Source of the DNA: Deltaproteobacteria bacterium RBG_16_44_11
Lineage (GTDB): Bacteria > Desulfobacterota > Syntrophia > Syntrophales > Smithellaceae
DNA: 16,765 nucleotides
NCBI GenBank assembly: GCA_001797845.1
Contig: MGQN01000023.1
Location: 145,429-162,193, forward strand
Reading direction: 5' to 3'
Below are positions 1 to 7,180 of the stretch, piece by piece; position 1 is the first letter of the stretch; each line of letters starts with the position of its first letter. The translations under genes and the position numbers were made by a program. The notes beneath the pieces are model-generated. The model was not told the origin of the DNA. It saw nothing but the letters and a program-made list of their open reading frames with translations, and ran no database searches.

Positions 1-642
1 GGAACCGGGCGCCTTATCTTCCGCGACGTGAAAGTGCCCAAGAAAAATGTTGTGGGAAAAATTCAGGGAGCTTACGCTGTTTTCAACACCATGATGATAC
101 CGGAAAGGTTAGGCACCGCTTCGATGACTATCGGCGCGGCCCGTCCCGCTCTTGACATTGCGACACAGTATACATCCAGACGAAAAGCTTTCGGCCAGAT
201 CATCAATCAATTTGAGGGCGTCAGTTTTCAGGTAGCCGAAGCGGTAATGCTGTTGGACGCGGCTCGCGCCATGGCCTATGTTACCGCCCGCGCTGTAGAT
301 TTAGGCGCCGATATGAACCGCGTGCGGCGCATGGTTTCGCAGAGCAAAAAATTTATCACCGAATCGTGTCAGAAGGCTGTGCACAATTCCATGCAGGTCA
401 TGGGCGGCATTGCCTACACGAATGTTTTCCCGGTGGAGCGCATCTATCGCGATGTCCGCCTGGCTTCCATTTGGACGGGCACCAGCGAGGTCATGTCCAT
501 GATCACGGCACATGAATGGTACCGCGAATATTTTGCTAAAAAAGCACAAGACAAAACACGCGATCATGAATTGGACGCCCCGGAAGCCTACGACGAAGAA
601 AAAATTTACGACGACGACGACATGTGGAAGAAAGGATGGTAG
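1..642 (+). CDS. Acyl-CoA dehydrogenase, C-terminal 213 residues (5' end outside window)
   Basis: The frame is open from base 1, so the gene starts upstream; only the end of the beta domain and the C-terminal helical domain are present. Family hallmarks are RRKAFGQ after the first helix, MGGIAYTN, and the region around WTGTSEVM near visible residues 158-165. These enzymes use FAD to oxidise acyl-CoA to enoyl-CoA and pass electrons to electron-transfer flavoprotein. The usual catalytic Glu (the E of YEGT in medium-chain enzymes) is Thr here (visible residue 159). A Glu in PERLGTA (visible residue 35) sits where isovaleryl-CoA and long-chain dehydrogenases carry their base. The protein ends in an acidic tail containing DDDD. 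Family assignment is firm, but substrate cannot be read from this fragment. Confidence 0.93.
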   Translation, partial: GTGRLIFRDVKVPKKNVVGKIQGAYAVFNTMMIPERLGTASMTIGAARPALDIATQYTSRRKAFGQIINQFEGVSFQVAEAVMLLDAARAMAYVTARAVDLGADMNRVRRMVSQSKKFITESCQKAVHNSMQVMGGIAYTNVFPVERIYRDVRLASIWTGTSEVMSMITAHEWYREYFAKKAQDKTRDHELDAPEAYDEEKIYDDDDMWKKGW

Positions 643-643
643 T

Positions 644-714
644 GAGACTCAAATTTCAGAAACGAAGTGCGCTGAAATTTGTAAGCCGAACTATCCCGCA
701 ATGCGGGATAAAAA
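644..714. repeat. Two-hairpin palindromic repeat, copy 1
   Basis: The block begins GAGACTC two bases after the dehydrogenase stop. A perfect 10-bp stem (650-659 with 672-681) is followed by a perfect 8-bp stem TATCCCGC/GCGGGATA (692-699 with 703-710). The same layout recurs at 7950-8088 with different but still paired stem sequences. It could act as an mRNA 3'-end structure for the upstream gene, but no T-run follows. Confidence 0.75.
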
Positions 715-869
715 ACGAATTACATTTACGCAAAGTATCGTGATGAACTATTAGATGCTGTTTAAAGCAGGTGCGGAGAAAGTATTATGCTTATTCGCAA
801 AAATCATTTCTGGTATATTTAATCTTTAATTGCTAATACAAATATCGGTACTCTCGGGGGATGTTTTAT

Positions 870-1469
870 ATGATTGAAAAATTGAGAATAATAGTTACGC
901 AAATATTTGTCGTTATTTTAGCTTTATTAATATTTGTTTCCGAAAACGCCTGGGAGATGAAAGCGCCGTTTGTCAGCACAATTCTATTTTTAATTGGGAT
1001 AATTTTGGTGGGAATTGCTTCGTTGGGACGATTATGGTGCTCTCTCTATATCGCCGGCTACAAAACAGAGGCTCTGGTTACAGAAGGGCCATATTCCATA
1101 TGTAGAAATCCTCTTTACTTTTTTAGTTTTCTCGGGGCCATCGGCGTCGGCTTTGCTTCAGAAACTCTTCTGATTCCAGCCATTATTTTAGTTGCTTTTT
1201 CAATCTATTATCCGGTTGTTATAAAAAGCGAAGAAGCGGAACTTCGAGCGCTGCATGGAGAAAAATTCAATACCTATTTTGAGAACGTGCCGAGATTTTT
1301 CCCGAATATATCGAAATTGAAAGAACCTGAAAAATATATTGTAAATCCAGTCATATTTAAAAGACACCTATTTGACGCGCTCTGGTTTATTTGGTTTGTG
1401 GGAATAATGGAAATAATCGAGGAGCTTCATGAATTGAATGTCATACCCTTTATGTTTAAAATTTATTGA
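870..1469 (+). CDS. Isoprenylcysteine carboxyl methyltransferase/PEMT-like integral membrane methyltransferase
   Basis: This 199-residue protein has hydrophobic segments near residues 8-24, 35-53, 84-117 and 169-181. The signature of the phospholipid/isoprenylcysteine methyltransferase superfamily is present: GPYSICRNPLY (73-83), then EEAELRALHG (121-130) and VPRFFP (140-145). Such proteins bind S-adenosylmethionine in the membrane and methylate a lipid, a thiol or another hydrophobic acceptor; the substrate cannot be told. Two in-frame ATGs exist, at 861 and 870. The second is chosen because GGGGG at 856-860 touches the first but is well spaced for the second. The gene stands alone, with a repeat upstream and a small ORF downstream. 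A conserved-looking tail of about 50 residues after the signature may be a further membrane or amphipathic segment. Confidence 0.8.
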   Translation: MIEKLRIIVTQIFVVILALLIFVSENAWEMKAPFVSTILFLIGIILVGIASLGRLWCSLYIAGYKTEALVTEGPYSICRNPLYFFSFLGAIGVGFASETLLIPAIILVAFSIYYPVVIKSEEAELRALHGEKFNTYFENVPRFFPNISKLKEPEKYIVNPVIFKRHLFDALWFIWFVGIMEIIEELHELNVIPFMFKIY

Positions 1470-1612
1470 GCTCTAAAAAGCTTTAAATCCCTTAATCGAG
1501 CAACAGAATTTTTTTAATTTGACCATATAAACTATTTGACCAAACGCACTAATTTTATTATATTTAGCGGTAAATCATACTGGAAATAAAATTACTAAAT
1601 GGAGGTTTAAAT

Positions 1613-1723
1613 ATGTCTAAATCAAGAGATATAAAAAGAGATGAGAAGAAAAAACCAACAAAAACGGCAAAAGAAAAAAAGGAAGCCAAAAAATTAAAGA
1701 AGGCGGAAAAAGCCGCATTCTAA
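1613..1723 (+). CDS. Small Lys-rich basic protein, 36 residues
   Basis: An ATG at 1613 follows GGAGG at 1601-1605 with ideal spacing and opens a 36-codon frame. The product begins MSKSRDIKRDEKKKPTK and continues as alternating Lys, Glu and Ala to end KAAF. About 42 percent of residues are Lys, with no hydrophobic core, so it is probably extended or a single helix; nucleic-acid or ribosome binding is only a guess. The strong ribosome binding site and a separate upstream gap argue that it is translated. I do not recognise a named family. Confidence 0.6.
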   Translation: MSKSRDIKRDEKKKPTKTAKEKKEAKKLKKAEKAAF

Positions 1724-1766
1724 AAGCGGCGTGAACAAAACCGCGGGGCAAAATTTTTTTAATAGA

Positions 1767-1798
1767 GGCTAAGCAATTTGCCGATAGCCGGTTTTTTT
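1767..1798 (+). terminator. Possible intrinsic terminator
   Basis: GGCTA (1767-1771) pairs with TAGCC (1785-1789), with a 2-bp inner helix, and is followed by GGTTTTTTT. It would end transcription of the small Lys-rich gene. The stem is short, so this is tentative. A second T-run lies at 1754-1760 without a clean adjoining hairpin. Confidence 0.35.
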
Positions 1799-1904
1799 CA
1801 ATTGAATTATTACTCCTGAATAATAACGAAGGTAGTATTTTTTTCTGAGCGATTTGGCCGCTATTTATTTTGATTAAAATAAAATCCGGCAGGACGGAAT
1901 AAAA

Positions 1905-3515
1905 ATGAAAATTAAATTTCTCGGGGCAGCAAGAGCCGTTACCGGCTCTTGCTTTATTATTGAAACGGATAAGGCAAGGTTCGCGGTTGATTGCGGCATG
2001 CATCAGGGCAGTGACGAAATAGAAAAGCGTAACTGGGATGTCGACATATATGAGCCTGAGCGTATTGATTTTATCCTGATTACCCATGCCCATATTGATC
2101 ACTCCGGATTGCTTCCGCGTATTGTAAAACATGGTTTTCGAGGTCCTGTTTACGCCACGGAGCCCACAGGCGACCTGATTAAGATATTGCTTCTGGATAG
2201 CGCTCATATTCAGGAAGTAGAAACAAACTGGAAAATGAGAAAGATGCAGCGCTGGGGCAAACCCGCCAGTATTGAGCCTCTTTATTCAACGAAAGATGCC
2301 GAGGCTGTCGGCCCATTAATTAAAACCAAAACCTACAATGAGATTTTTAGCCCCGGCAACGGAATAAAAGCTAATTTCCAGGATGCCGGCCATATTTTAG
2401 GCGCGGCTATACTGGAATTATTTATCGAGGAAAACGGCACATCCACAAAATTGGTTTTTTCCGGCGATATTGGCCGTCGCCATCAGCTATTAATGAAAGA
2501 CCCTGTCACCCTGAGCGCGGCGGATTTTATTTTTATGGAATCAACTTATGGCGACCGCAATCATAAAGGTGAGGCAGACAGCTTAAATGAAATGGCCGAA
2601 GCGATTAAATACAGTTATTCCAGAGGTGAAAAAGTAGTCATTCCCGCCTTCGCTGTGGAAAGAACTCAGGAAATGCTTTATTCGCTTTATCTTCTTTCCC
2701 GTGACGGAAGACTGCCTAAAGACATGCCGGTGTTTCTGGATAGTCCGCTGGCAATCAAGGCGACAGAGATATTTCGCCGTTACCGTTCATATCTTGACGG
2801 GGAAACGCAGAGTCTTTTGAAAAACGGCGAAGACCCTCTGGATCTGCCGCAACTTCAGTTTTCTTCGACAACCGAACAATCCATGCAAATCAATGATATG
2901 AAAGGCTCGGCAATTGTTATTTCCGCAAGCGGCATGGCCAATGCCGGAAGAATAAAGCATCATTTGCGGCATAATTTATGGCGTCCGGGCGCAAGCATCG
3001 TTTTTGTCGGCTTTCAGGCCCAAGGCACTCCTGGCCGCAATATTGTGGATGGCGCGAAAAAAATCCGTGTTTTTAATGAAGACATCGCCATAAAAGCCAA
3101 AGTTTGGACCATCAGCGGTTTTTCCGCCCATGCCGGACAGGATCAGCTTTTGGATTGGCTGGGACATTTTCAGAATAAAAAAATGGAGGTATTTTTGGTC
3201 CACGGCGAAGTTTCTGCACAAGACCAACTGGCTTCGTTAATCAGACAAAAACTCGGTTTTGATGTGACGATTCCCGAATACCTGGAAGAAATACGTCTAA
3301 AAGCCGGCGCTCAGTTCGAAGAAGTAAAACCGGCTAAAGTTGAAGAGCCGAAAATTGATTTTGATTTATTGTTGGGCGATTTAGCATCAAATATTTCTCA
3401 CATCCAAAATCTAAAGAAAAAGTTCAAATCACTGCCTCTGAGCAAACAAATGGAAATCCGAGATGTTTTACAGGAAGCGGACAACAGCATTGATGAAATA
3501 AAAACGAACCTGTAA
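1905..3515 (+). CDS. Beta-CASP metallo-beta-lactamase fold RNA-processing exonuclease-like protein
   Basis: The 536-residue product has the full metal set: HAHIDH at 61-66, the His of DAGHILG (163), and Asp188 in FSGDIG. The beta-CASP insert carries ESTYGDR (212-218), SASGM (340-344), FSAHAGQ with His409, and LVHGE with His433. This is the CPSF73/YSH1-like branch (COG1236), which cleaves RNA using two zinc ions in the cytoplasm. Typical bacterial members are about 460 residues. This one has about 70 extra C-terminal residues, rich in Lys and Glu, ending in a probable helix of unknown role. It is transcribed alone and convergently with the binding-protein gene. The ATG at 1905 opens directly into the first beta strand (KIKFLGAARAVTGS), as in the family. 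Confidence 0.92.
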   Translation: MKIKFLGAARAVTGSCFIIETDKARFAVDCGMHQGSDEIEKRNWDVDIYEPERIDFILITHAHIDHSGLLPRIVKHGFRGPVYATEPTGDLIKILLLDSAHIQEVETNWKMRKMQRWGKPASIEPLYSTKDAEAVGPLIKTKTYNEIFSPGNGIKANFQDAGHILGAAILELFIEENGTSTKLVFSGDIGRRHQLLMKDPVTLSAADFIFMESTYGDRNHKGEADSLNEMAEAIKYSYSRGEKVVIPAFAVERTQEMLYSLYLLSRDGRLPKDMPVFLDSPLAIKATEIFRRYRSYLDGETQSLLKNGEDPLDLPQLQFSSTTEQSMQINDMKGSAIVISASGMANAGRIKHHLRHNLWRPGASIVFVGFQAQGTPGRNIVDGAKKIRVFNEDIAIKAKVWTISGFSAHAGQDQLLDWLGHFQNKKMEVFLVHGEVSAQDQLASLIRQKLGFDVTIPEYLEEIRLKAGAQFEEVKPAKVEEPKIDFDLLLGDLASNISHIQNLKKKFKSLPLSKQMEIRDVLQEADNSIDEIKTNL

Positions 3516-3521
3516 GTTACA

Positions 3522-3561
3522 AGACTGAAGCTTTCCGCCTTCAGCCTAATAATCTTTAGTC
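3522..3561. terminator. Candidate bidirectional terminator between convergent genes
   Basis: CTGAAG (3525-3530) and CTTCAG (3539-3544) form a hairpin with an 8-base loop, midway between the plus-strand nuclease and the minus-strand binding protein. Only weak T-rich sequence follows on either side. Placement supports the call more than the sequence does. Confidence 0.4.
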
Positions 3562-4475
3562 TATTTACCTATTTTAATTTCCGGATGAAAAATCAGCGCC
3601 ATGATTTCGATTGCGTCCACAATACGCGGCGAAGCCCTGCTGATCAAGTCGGTATTAATAGGATAAATTCTATTATTATCTACCGCCGGTATTCCTCTGA
3701 ATTTTTGCCAGAAACCTTTTCCTGCCGCAAATTCTTTGTCGCCGGCCATCGGCGCAAAAAGAATTATATCCGGCGATGCTCCCATGATACCCTCCGCACT
3801 GTAGCGGGGATAGCGGGCTGTATCAAGACCAGCAACATTAACGCCTCCGGCTCGCTCAATTACTTCATTGATTAACGTACCTGAGCCGGCCGTAATAACG
3901 GGCTCTAAACCGATCTGAAAAAAAACGTGCGGTTTGCTTTTATGGTTTATTTGCGCAGTGATATTGTTTAATCTCTTTTGAAGTTTTCCTACCAGTTTTC
4001 CGGCGTCCTTTTCCCGTCTTGTTATTTCGCCGATATGTAAAATACTTTTGAGGATACCAGCGGTATCGGGAGGATTTGTTACATAGACGGGAAGGCCGAT
4101 TCTTTCCAATTGCCGCACGGTATCTTTCCTGTTGCCGTCCGCGGTGGCAATGATCAAATCGGGTTTCAGGGAAACAATCTTTTCTATGGAGGGGTTGGTG
4201 AATCCCCCTATTCGCGGTTTTTTGCGCGCTGCTGCCGGCCAATCGCAGAAGGTGGTTACCCCGGCTATGTTGTCATCAAGATTAAGCGCGTAAAGAGTTT
4301 CTGTGATTCCGGGGGCAAGGGAAATAATCCGCCGCGGGGATTGCTGGATATTTACTTTGCGTCCTATTTCGTCGGTCACTTCGCGGGAAAAAGATTCACT
4401 TGCGCAAAAGACTGTAAAAACAACAGTCAAAAAAATGAGTAAAATATTGTCAGTAATTGTTAACTTGTTGGGCAT
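3561..4475 (-). CDS. btuF: Periplasmic cobalamin/metal-chelate-binding protein of an ABC importer (BtuF-like)
   Basis: This is a 304-residue protein with a hydrophobic signal peptide (about residues 9-26, cleavage near residue 30). No acceptable lipobox Cys is present, so it is probably soluble in the periplasm. The mature part starts with EVTDEIGRKVNI and has SLAPGITETLYAL, TTFCDWP, RIGGFTNPSIEKIVSLKPDLII and a C-terminal lobe with SPDIILFAP. This is the TroA/BtuF fold (COG0614), closest by eye to cobalamin-binding members. It lies 48 bp downstream of a tonB-like gene on the same strand, so the pair probably serves TonB-dependent uptake of vitamin B12 or an iron chelate. No permease or ATPase gene is adjacent. 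Ligand is inferred. Confidence 0.82.
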   Translation of the reverse strand: MPNKLTITDNILLIFLTVVFTVFCASESFSREVTDEIGRKVNIQQSPRRIISLAPGITETLYALNLDDNIAGVTTFCDWPAAARKKPRIGGFTNPSIEKIVSLKPDLIIATADGNRKDTVRQLERIGLPVYVTNPPDTAGILKSILHIGEITRREKDAGKLVGKLQKRLNNITAQINHKSKPHVFFQIGLEPVITAGSGTLINEVIERAGGVNVAGLDTARYPRYSAEGIMGASPDIILFAPMAGDKEFAAGKGFWQKFRGIPAVDNNRIYPINTDLISRASPRIVDAIEIMALIFHPEIKIGK

Positions 4476-4523
4476 AAGTTCATTTAAGAATAATTTTGCC
4501 GCTGGAATCTGCTCGGGAAAATA

Positions 4524-5087
4524 TTAATCCCTGATCCTGTAGCGGAAGGAAGCTACTATATTCAAGCGGGATAAATTATAATATTCCGGTAACGGTTCAA
4601 ACGGTGCGGCGGCTTTGACGACATTCAGCGTTCCATGATCCAGTTCTATAGAGCCGGACGAAGAAAGAAGAGTCGTTTTAGCGAGGCTGCCGTCAGCGTC
4701 AATCGACACTCTTACCGCTACATTCCCCTCCTCATTATTTTCGTAAGCTTTTCGGGGATATTCCCAAATCCGCAGAATCTTTTTTTTAATCATGGTTAAA
4801 TAAGCGGCATATTTGATATCGAGACTACTAAGGTCAATGGTTTCCTCCCGCCAGCCATCATTGACTGCAACTTTTCTATCTTCTTTGTTCTCAGACGGGT
4901 TTTTTTCTTCAGGTTTTTCTTCTTTCTTGGGCGGTATCTCCGATTCAGGTTCTTCTATATTAACGGCCAATATTTCCAATGGCCTGATATTTTGCCGCAA
5001 ATCAACAACTCCCGTTACAGTGATTAATACCATATGCGCGACAAACGATATGAGCACCGGCCATAATACAGCTTTTTTTGTATCCAT
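4524..5087 (-). CDS. tonB: TonB-family energy transducer
   Basis: The 187-residue protein has one N-terminal membrane anchor (about residues 8-26) containing SFVAH, the S-x3-H pattern known to matter in TonB transmembrane helices. A short Pro/Glu/Lys linker follows (about 46-72). The TonB C-terminal domain covers residues 92-187, including YPRKAYENNEEGNVAVRV and PFEPLPEYY. It would link inner-membrane proton motive force (through ExbB/ExbD, not in view) to an outer-membrane receptor. The linker is shorter than in Escherichia coli TonB (239 residues). It is first in a two-gene unit with the BtuF-like gene, which suggests a dedicated transducer for that substrate. Confidence 0.85.
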   Translation of the reverse strand: MDTKKAVLWPVLISFVAHMVLITVTGVVDLRQNIRPLEILAVNIEEPESEIPPKKEEKPEEKNPSENKEDRKVAVNDGWREETIDLSSLDIKYAAYLTMIKKKILRIWEYPRKAYENNEEGNVAVRVSIDADGSLAKTTLLSSSGSIELDHGTLNVVKAAAPFEPLPEYYNLSRLNIVASFRYRIRD

Positions 5088-5223
5088 ATTTTATATTTCC
5101 CAAGTCTTTGCCCTGTATCCTTCAACAGCAGGACACGAATCATGAAGAAGATATTACCCGATAATCATATACGGCATTTGCCACAAAATCAACAATATGA
5201 TAACGAGACGGAGAAATGGGGCG

Positions 5224-5235
5224 TGATCGCGATCA
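5224..5235. promoter_or_regulatory. 12-bp perfect palindrome upstream of tonB and tadA
   Basis: TGATCGCGATCA lies in the 219-bp gap between the divergent tonB and tadA genes. It is a perfect palindrome and could be an operator for either gene. I do not recognise the binding protein, and I saw no clear cobalamin riboswitch in this gap. Confidence 0.25.
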
Positions 5236-5306
5236 TCCGCCAAAGGCAGAGGGGAAAATATTTTGCTTATATTTTGTGATGACAAAAATAATGGGAAACA
5301 TATTTA

Positions 5307-5774
5307 ATGCAAACTGACGATAACTTCATGAAAATCGCGCTGGAGGAAGCGCAGGCCGCGTACGATTGTGGCGAAGTGCCCGTAGGGGCAATAGTAGTAC
5401 AAGAGGGACGTATTTTAGCGCAGGCTCATAATTCGCCCATTACCAGAAACGATCCTTCGGCGCATGCGGAAATGCTGGCCTTAAGACAAGCGGCCGAGAC
5501 TCAAGGTAATTACCGTCTTCTCGGCGCTGAGCTTTATGTTACACTGGAGCCTTGTATCATGTGCGCGGGCGCTATTATTCAAGCCCGGCTGGCCAGGGTG
5601 ATTTTCGGGGCGCGCGATCCGAAAAGCGGCGCCATTGTATCATTGTATAAAATTTTAACCGATGAGCGGCTTAATCATCAGGTAGAAATAACTGAAGGGA
5701 TTCTTCAGGAAGAATGCGGGGAAATTTTGGGTAGATTTTTTCGCCAAAAGAGAGTAACATCCGCGCCCGCGTAA
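5307..5774 (+). CDS. tadA: tRNA adenosine(34) deaminase TadA
   Basis: The 155-residue cytidine/adenosine deaminase-like enzyme converts A34 to inosine in tRNA-Arg(ACG). The zinc and catalytic motifs are intact: HAE at 53-55 (zinc His and proton-shuttling Glu) and PCIMC at 82-86 (zinc Cys83 and Cys86). VPVGAIVV and the C-terminal helix ending LGRFFRQKR are typical. ATG 5307 is chosen, preceded by GGGAAA about 10 bases upstream; an internal ATG at 5328 is possible. It lies immediately upstream of two tRNA-Ser genes, a loose association of tRNA functions. Confidence 0.94.
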   Translation: MQTDDNFMKIALEEAQAAYDCGEVPVGAIVVQEGRILAQAHNSPITRNDPSAHAEMLALRQAAETQGNYRLLGAELYVTLEPCIMCAGAIIQARLARVIFGARDPKSGAIVSLYKILTDERLNHQVEITEGILQEECGEILGRFFRQKRVTSAPA

Positions 5775-5791
5775 AGGCAGTGGTGAAACGC

Positions 5792-5885
5792 GGAGAGATA
5801 CCGAAGTGGTCGTAACGGGATCGACTCGAAATCGATTTGGGGGCCACAAGCTCCCACGGGGGTTCGAATCCCCCTCTCTCCGCCA
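5792..5885 (+). tRNA. tRNA-Ser(CGA)
   Basis: A 94-nt class II tRNA. Acceptor GGAGAGA (5792-5798) pairs with TCTCTCC (5875-5881), followed by G and an encoded CCA. The anticodon stem ATCGA/TCGAT encloses loop CTCGAAA, anticodon CGA at 5827-5829, reading UCG. The long variable arm identifies serine. Confidence 0.95.
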
Positions 5886-5913
5886 GTTATGATAAATAGC
5901 AAACATTAATCTT

Positions 5914-5941
5914 GTCATTCCCGCGCAGGCGGGAATCTAGG
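5914..5941. repeat. GTCATTCC-type hairpin repeat, copy 1
   Basis: ATTCCCGC (5917-5924) pairs perfectly with GCGGGAAT (5929-5936) around a 4-base loop; GTC flanks the left side. It lies between the two tRNA-Ser genes. A second copy at 15071-15099 has a C/G exchange in both arms that keeps pairing. Similar hairpins are common dispersed intergenic repeats in proteobacteria. Confidence 0.8.
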
Positions 5942-6001
5942 GTTTTAGTGATTAATAACTTTGCAATGTTTGTTTGCTGATAAAAAAATATTGTTTGTAC
6001 C

Positions 6002-6095
6002 GGAGAGATGTCCGAGCGGCTGAAGGAGCACGACTGGAAATCGTGTGTATGCCCTCAAAGGTGTACCGCGGGTTCAAATCCCGCTCTCTCCGCCA
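6002..6095 (+). tRNA. tRNA-Ser(GGA)
   Basis: A 94-nt class II tRNA with the same acceptor stem as the preceding tRNA-Ser. Anticodon stem CACGA/TCGTG encloses loop CTGGAAA, anticodon GGA at 6036-6038, reading UCC/UCU. It has a long variable arm and an encoded CCA at 6093-6095. It marks the left edge of the AT-rich accessory stretch. Confidence 0.95.
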
Positions 6096-6259
6096 GAAAA
6101 CAAAGCATAATTGCTTAGAATATACAGTTCTCCACCAGTTGGAAAATGATGTTGTTGTCTCGCTCCTGAGAGGCTTGCCAAAAGTGCATTTCCCCCTTGA
6201 CAAGGCCTAGCCTCCATGTTTTATTTATCAAAAATAAATGTTCCCTAAGTTAAAAAAGC

Positions 6260-6268
6260 TGGTATAAT
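6260..6268 (+). promoter_or_regulatory. Extended -10 promoter for the DUF5678/retropepsin pair
   Basis: TGG directly followed by TATAAT (6263-6268) gives a consensus extended -10, about 45 bases before the first start codon. The -35 region is poor, which extended -10 promoters tolerate. Confidence 0.55.
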
Positions 6269-6314
6269 ATCAATCGTGCTGTTGCAAGCGTTTAAAAAGA
6301 AAGGAGAAAATGCC

Positions 6315-6509
6315 ATGCAAGCCAATGTATTATTGAATAATGGCGAGCAATACGGCGGGAAATACGTTGCATTAAGGTCTTTTAGGGATAAAAACGCCAT
6401 TAGTTTTGGTGACAATCCGCTAGAGGTTTACAACGAAGCAAAAAGCAAGGGGGCAAGTGACCCTGTAATTTTTTATGTTCCTGAAAAAAATTCAATTCAT
6501 GTCTATTAA
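6315..6509 (+). CDS. DUF5678-like small protein
   Basis: A 64-residue soluble protein. GGKYVALRS, then FGDNPLEVYNEAKSKG and DPVIFYVPE, resemble the DUF5678 family, whose molecular role is unknown. ATG 6315 is chosen because AAGGAG at 6301-6306 is ideally spaced; the frame extends upstream only to a GTG without support. Its stop codon overlaps the next start (TAATG), so the two genes are probably translated together. Composition is more AT-rich than the housekeeping genes around the window, consistent with an accessory module. Family assignment is by eye. Confidence 0.6.
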   Translation: MQANVLLNNGEQYGGKYVALRSFRDKNAISFGDNPLEVYNEAKSKGASDPVIFYVPEKNSIHVY

Positions 6510-6931
6510 TGCCAATAGATAATTTTCCATTCACTGCAATTGGGGGCGGAAAATATAGCCCTTTTTTGCATATTAGAATTATCAATCCCGATACTGGATT
6601 AAATTTCCTTACTGCTGGTTTAATTGATACGGGTGCAGATCAATGTGCTATTCCTGCTTTATACGCACCCATGCTCGGACATGATCTTTGCGCTGTATCG
6701 CCTAAAAAGATTTACACAGGTAATGGCGAAACTAACGCATACGCACACACAACAAAGTTTGAAATACTCCATCCAAACGACCATAAAATAATAATATATA
6801 CAATTGAAAACACACCTGTAGATTTTATGCCTAACTTATCCGTTACCTTGTTGGGTGTAGAAAATTTTCTTGGGAAATTTATTTTAAATATAAATTATCC
6901 TCAGAAAACTTTTTCTATTAAATATCCTTAA
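6509..6931 (+). CDS. Retropepsin-like aspartic protease
   Basis: The 140-residue protein carries LIDTGADQCAIP with the catalytic triplet Asp40-Thr41-Gly42, and a downstream hydrophobic-hydrophobic-Gly motif (LLG, 114-116, in LLGVENFLGKF). Both are hallmarks of single-domain clan AA proteases that act as homodimers. There is no signal peptide or membrane segment, so it is probably cytoplasmic. It starts one base inside the stop codon of the DUF5678-like gene, implying a two-protein module. No substrate is known; the small upstream protein could be a partner or target, but that is inference. The following 249 bp hold AT-rich sequence with no gene I can support. Confidence 0.7.
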   Translation: MPIDNFPFTAIGGGKYSPFLHIRIINPDTGLNFLTAGLIDTGADQCAIPALYAPMLGHDLCAVSPKKIYTGNGETNAYAHTTKFEILHPNDHKIIIYTIENTPVDFMPNLSVTLLGVENFLGKFILNINYPQKTFSIKYP

Positions 6932-7180
6932 CCAATCAAACTGATCCACTACCTCATTTTTATTATAATGGACTATAGTTTCTGATTCTCAATTCTTATT
7001 CTGTTTGTTCAACGAGATTTTTCATATCCGTTTATCTCTCGGATAGATTAGTATTGTGTTTAAACTAAAAGAGTGGCGTTATTTCGTATAATATACAGGA
7101 TTATTTTGACATTATAAAAATAATTCGCCTAAGCACGAGTTATACACAATTCAAAAATATTTTTCTTTTAATAAGGAATT

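Noticed and set aside
512..754. Plus-strand ORF of 80 residues overlapping the dehydrogenase 3' end
   Set aside because: It is a shadow frame running into the hairpin repeat, with Lys/Thr runs from the acidic-tail codons read out of frame.
1617..2207. Minus-strand ORF of 196 residues opposite the nuclease start
   Set aside because: It covers the antisense of the Lys-rich gene and the nuclease N-terminus, whose motifs are unambiguous on the plus strand.
5088..5306. Cobalamin riboswitch upstream of tonB-btuF
   Set aside because: The gap is long enough to hold one, but I could not find the conserved B12-box-like sequence or a supporting fold on the minus strand.
5655..6203. Minus-strand ORFs containing RREGDSNPRG or RRERDLNPRY
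   Set aside because: These are translations of antisense tRNA-Ser sequence, a known source of false gene calls.
6932..7180. A promoter with TATAAT at 7087-7092 or TTGACA at 7106-7111 for the HEPN-like gene
   Set aside because: Neither hexamer has a partner at proper spacing. In such AT-rich sequence single matches are expected by chance.
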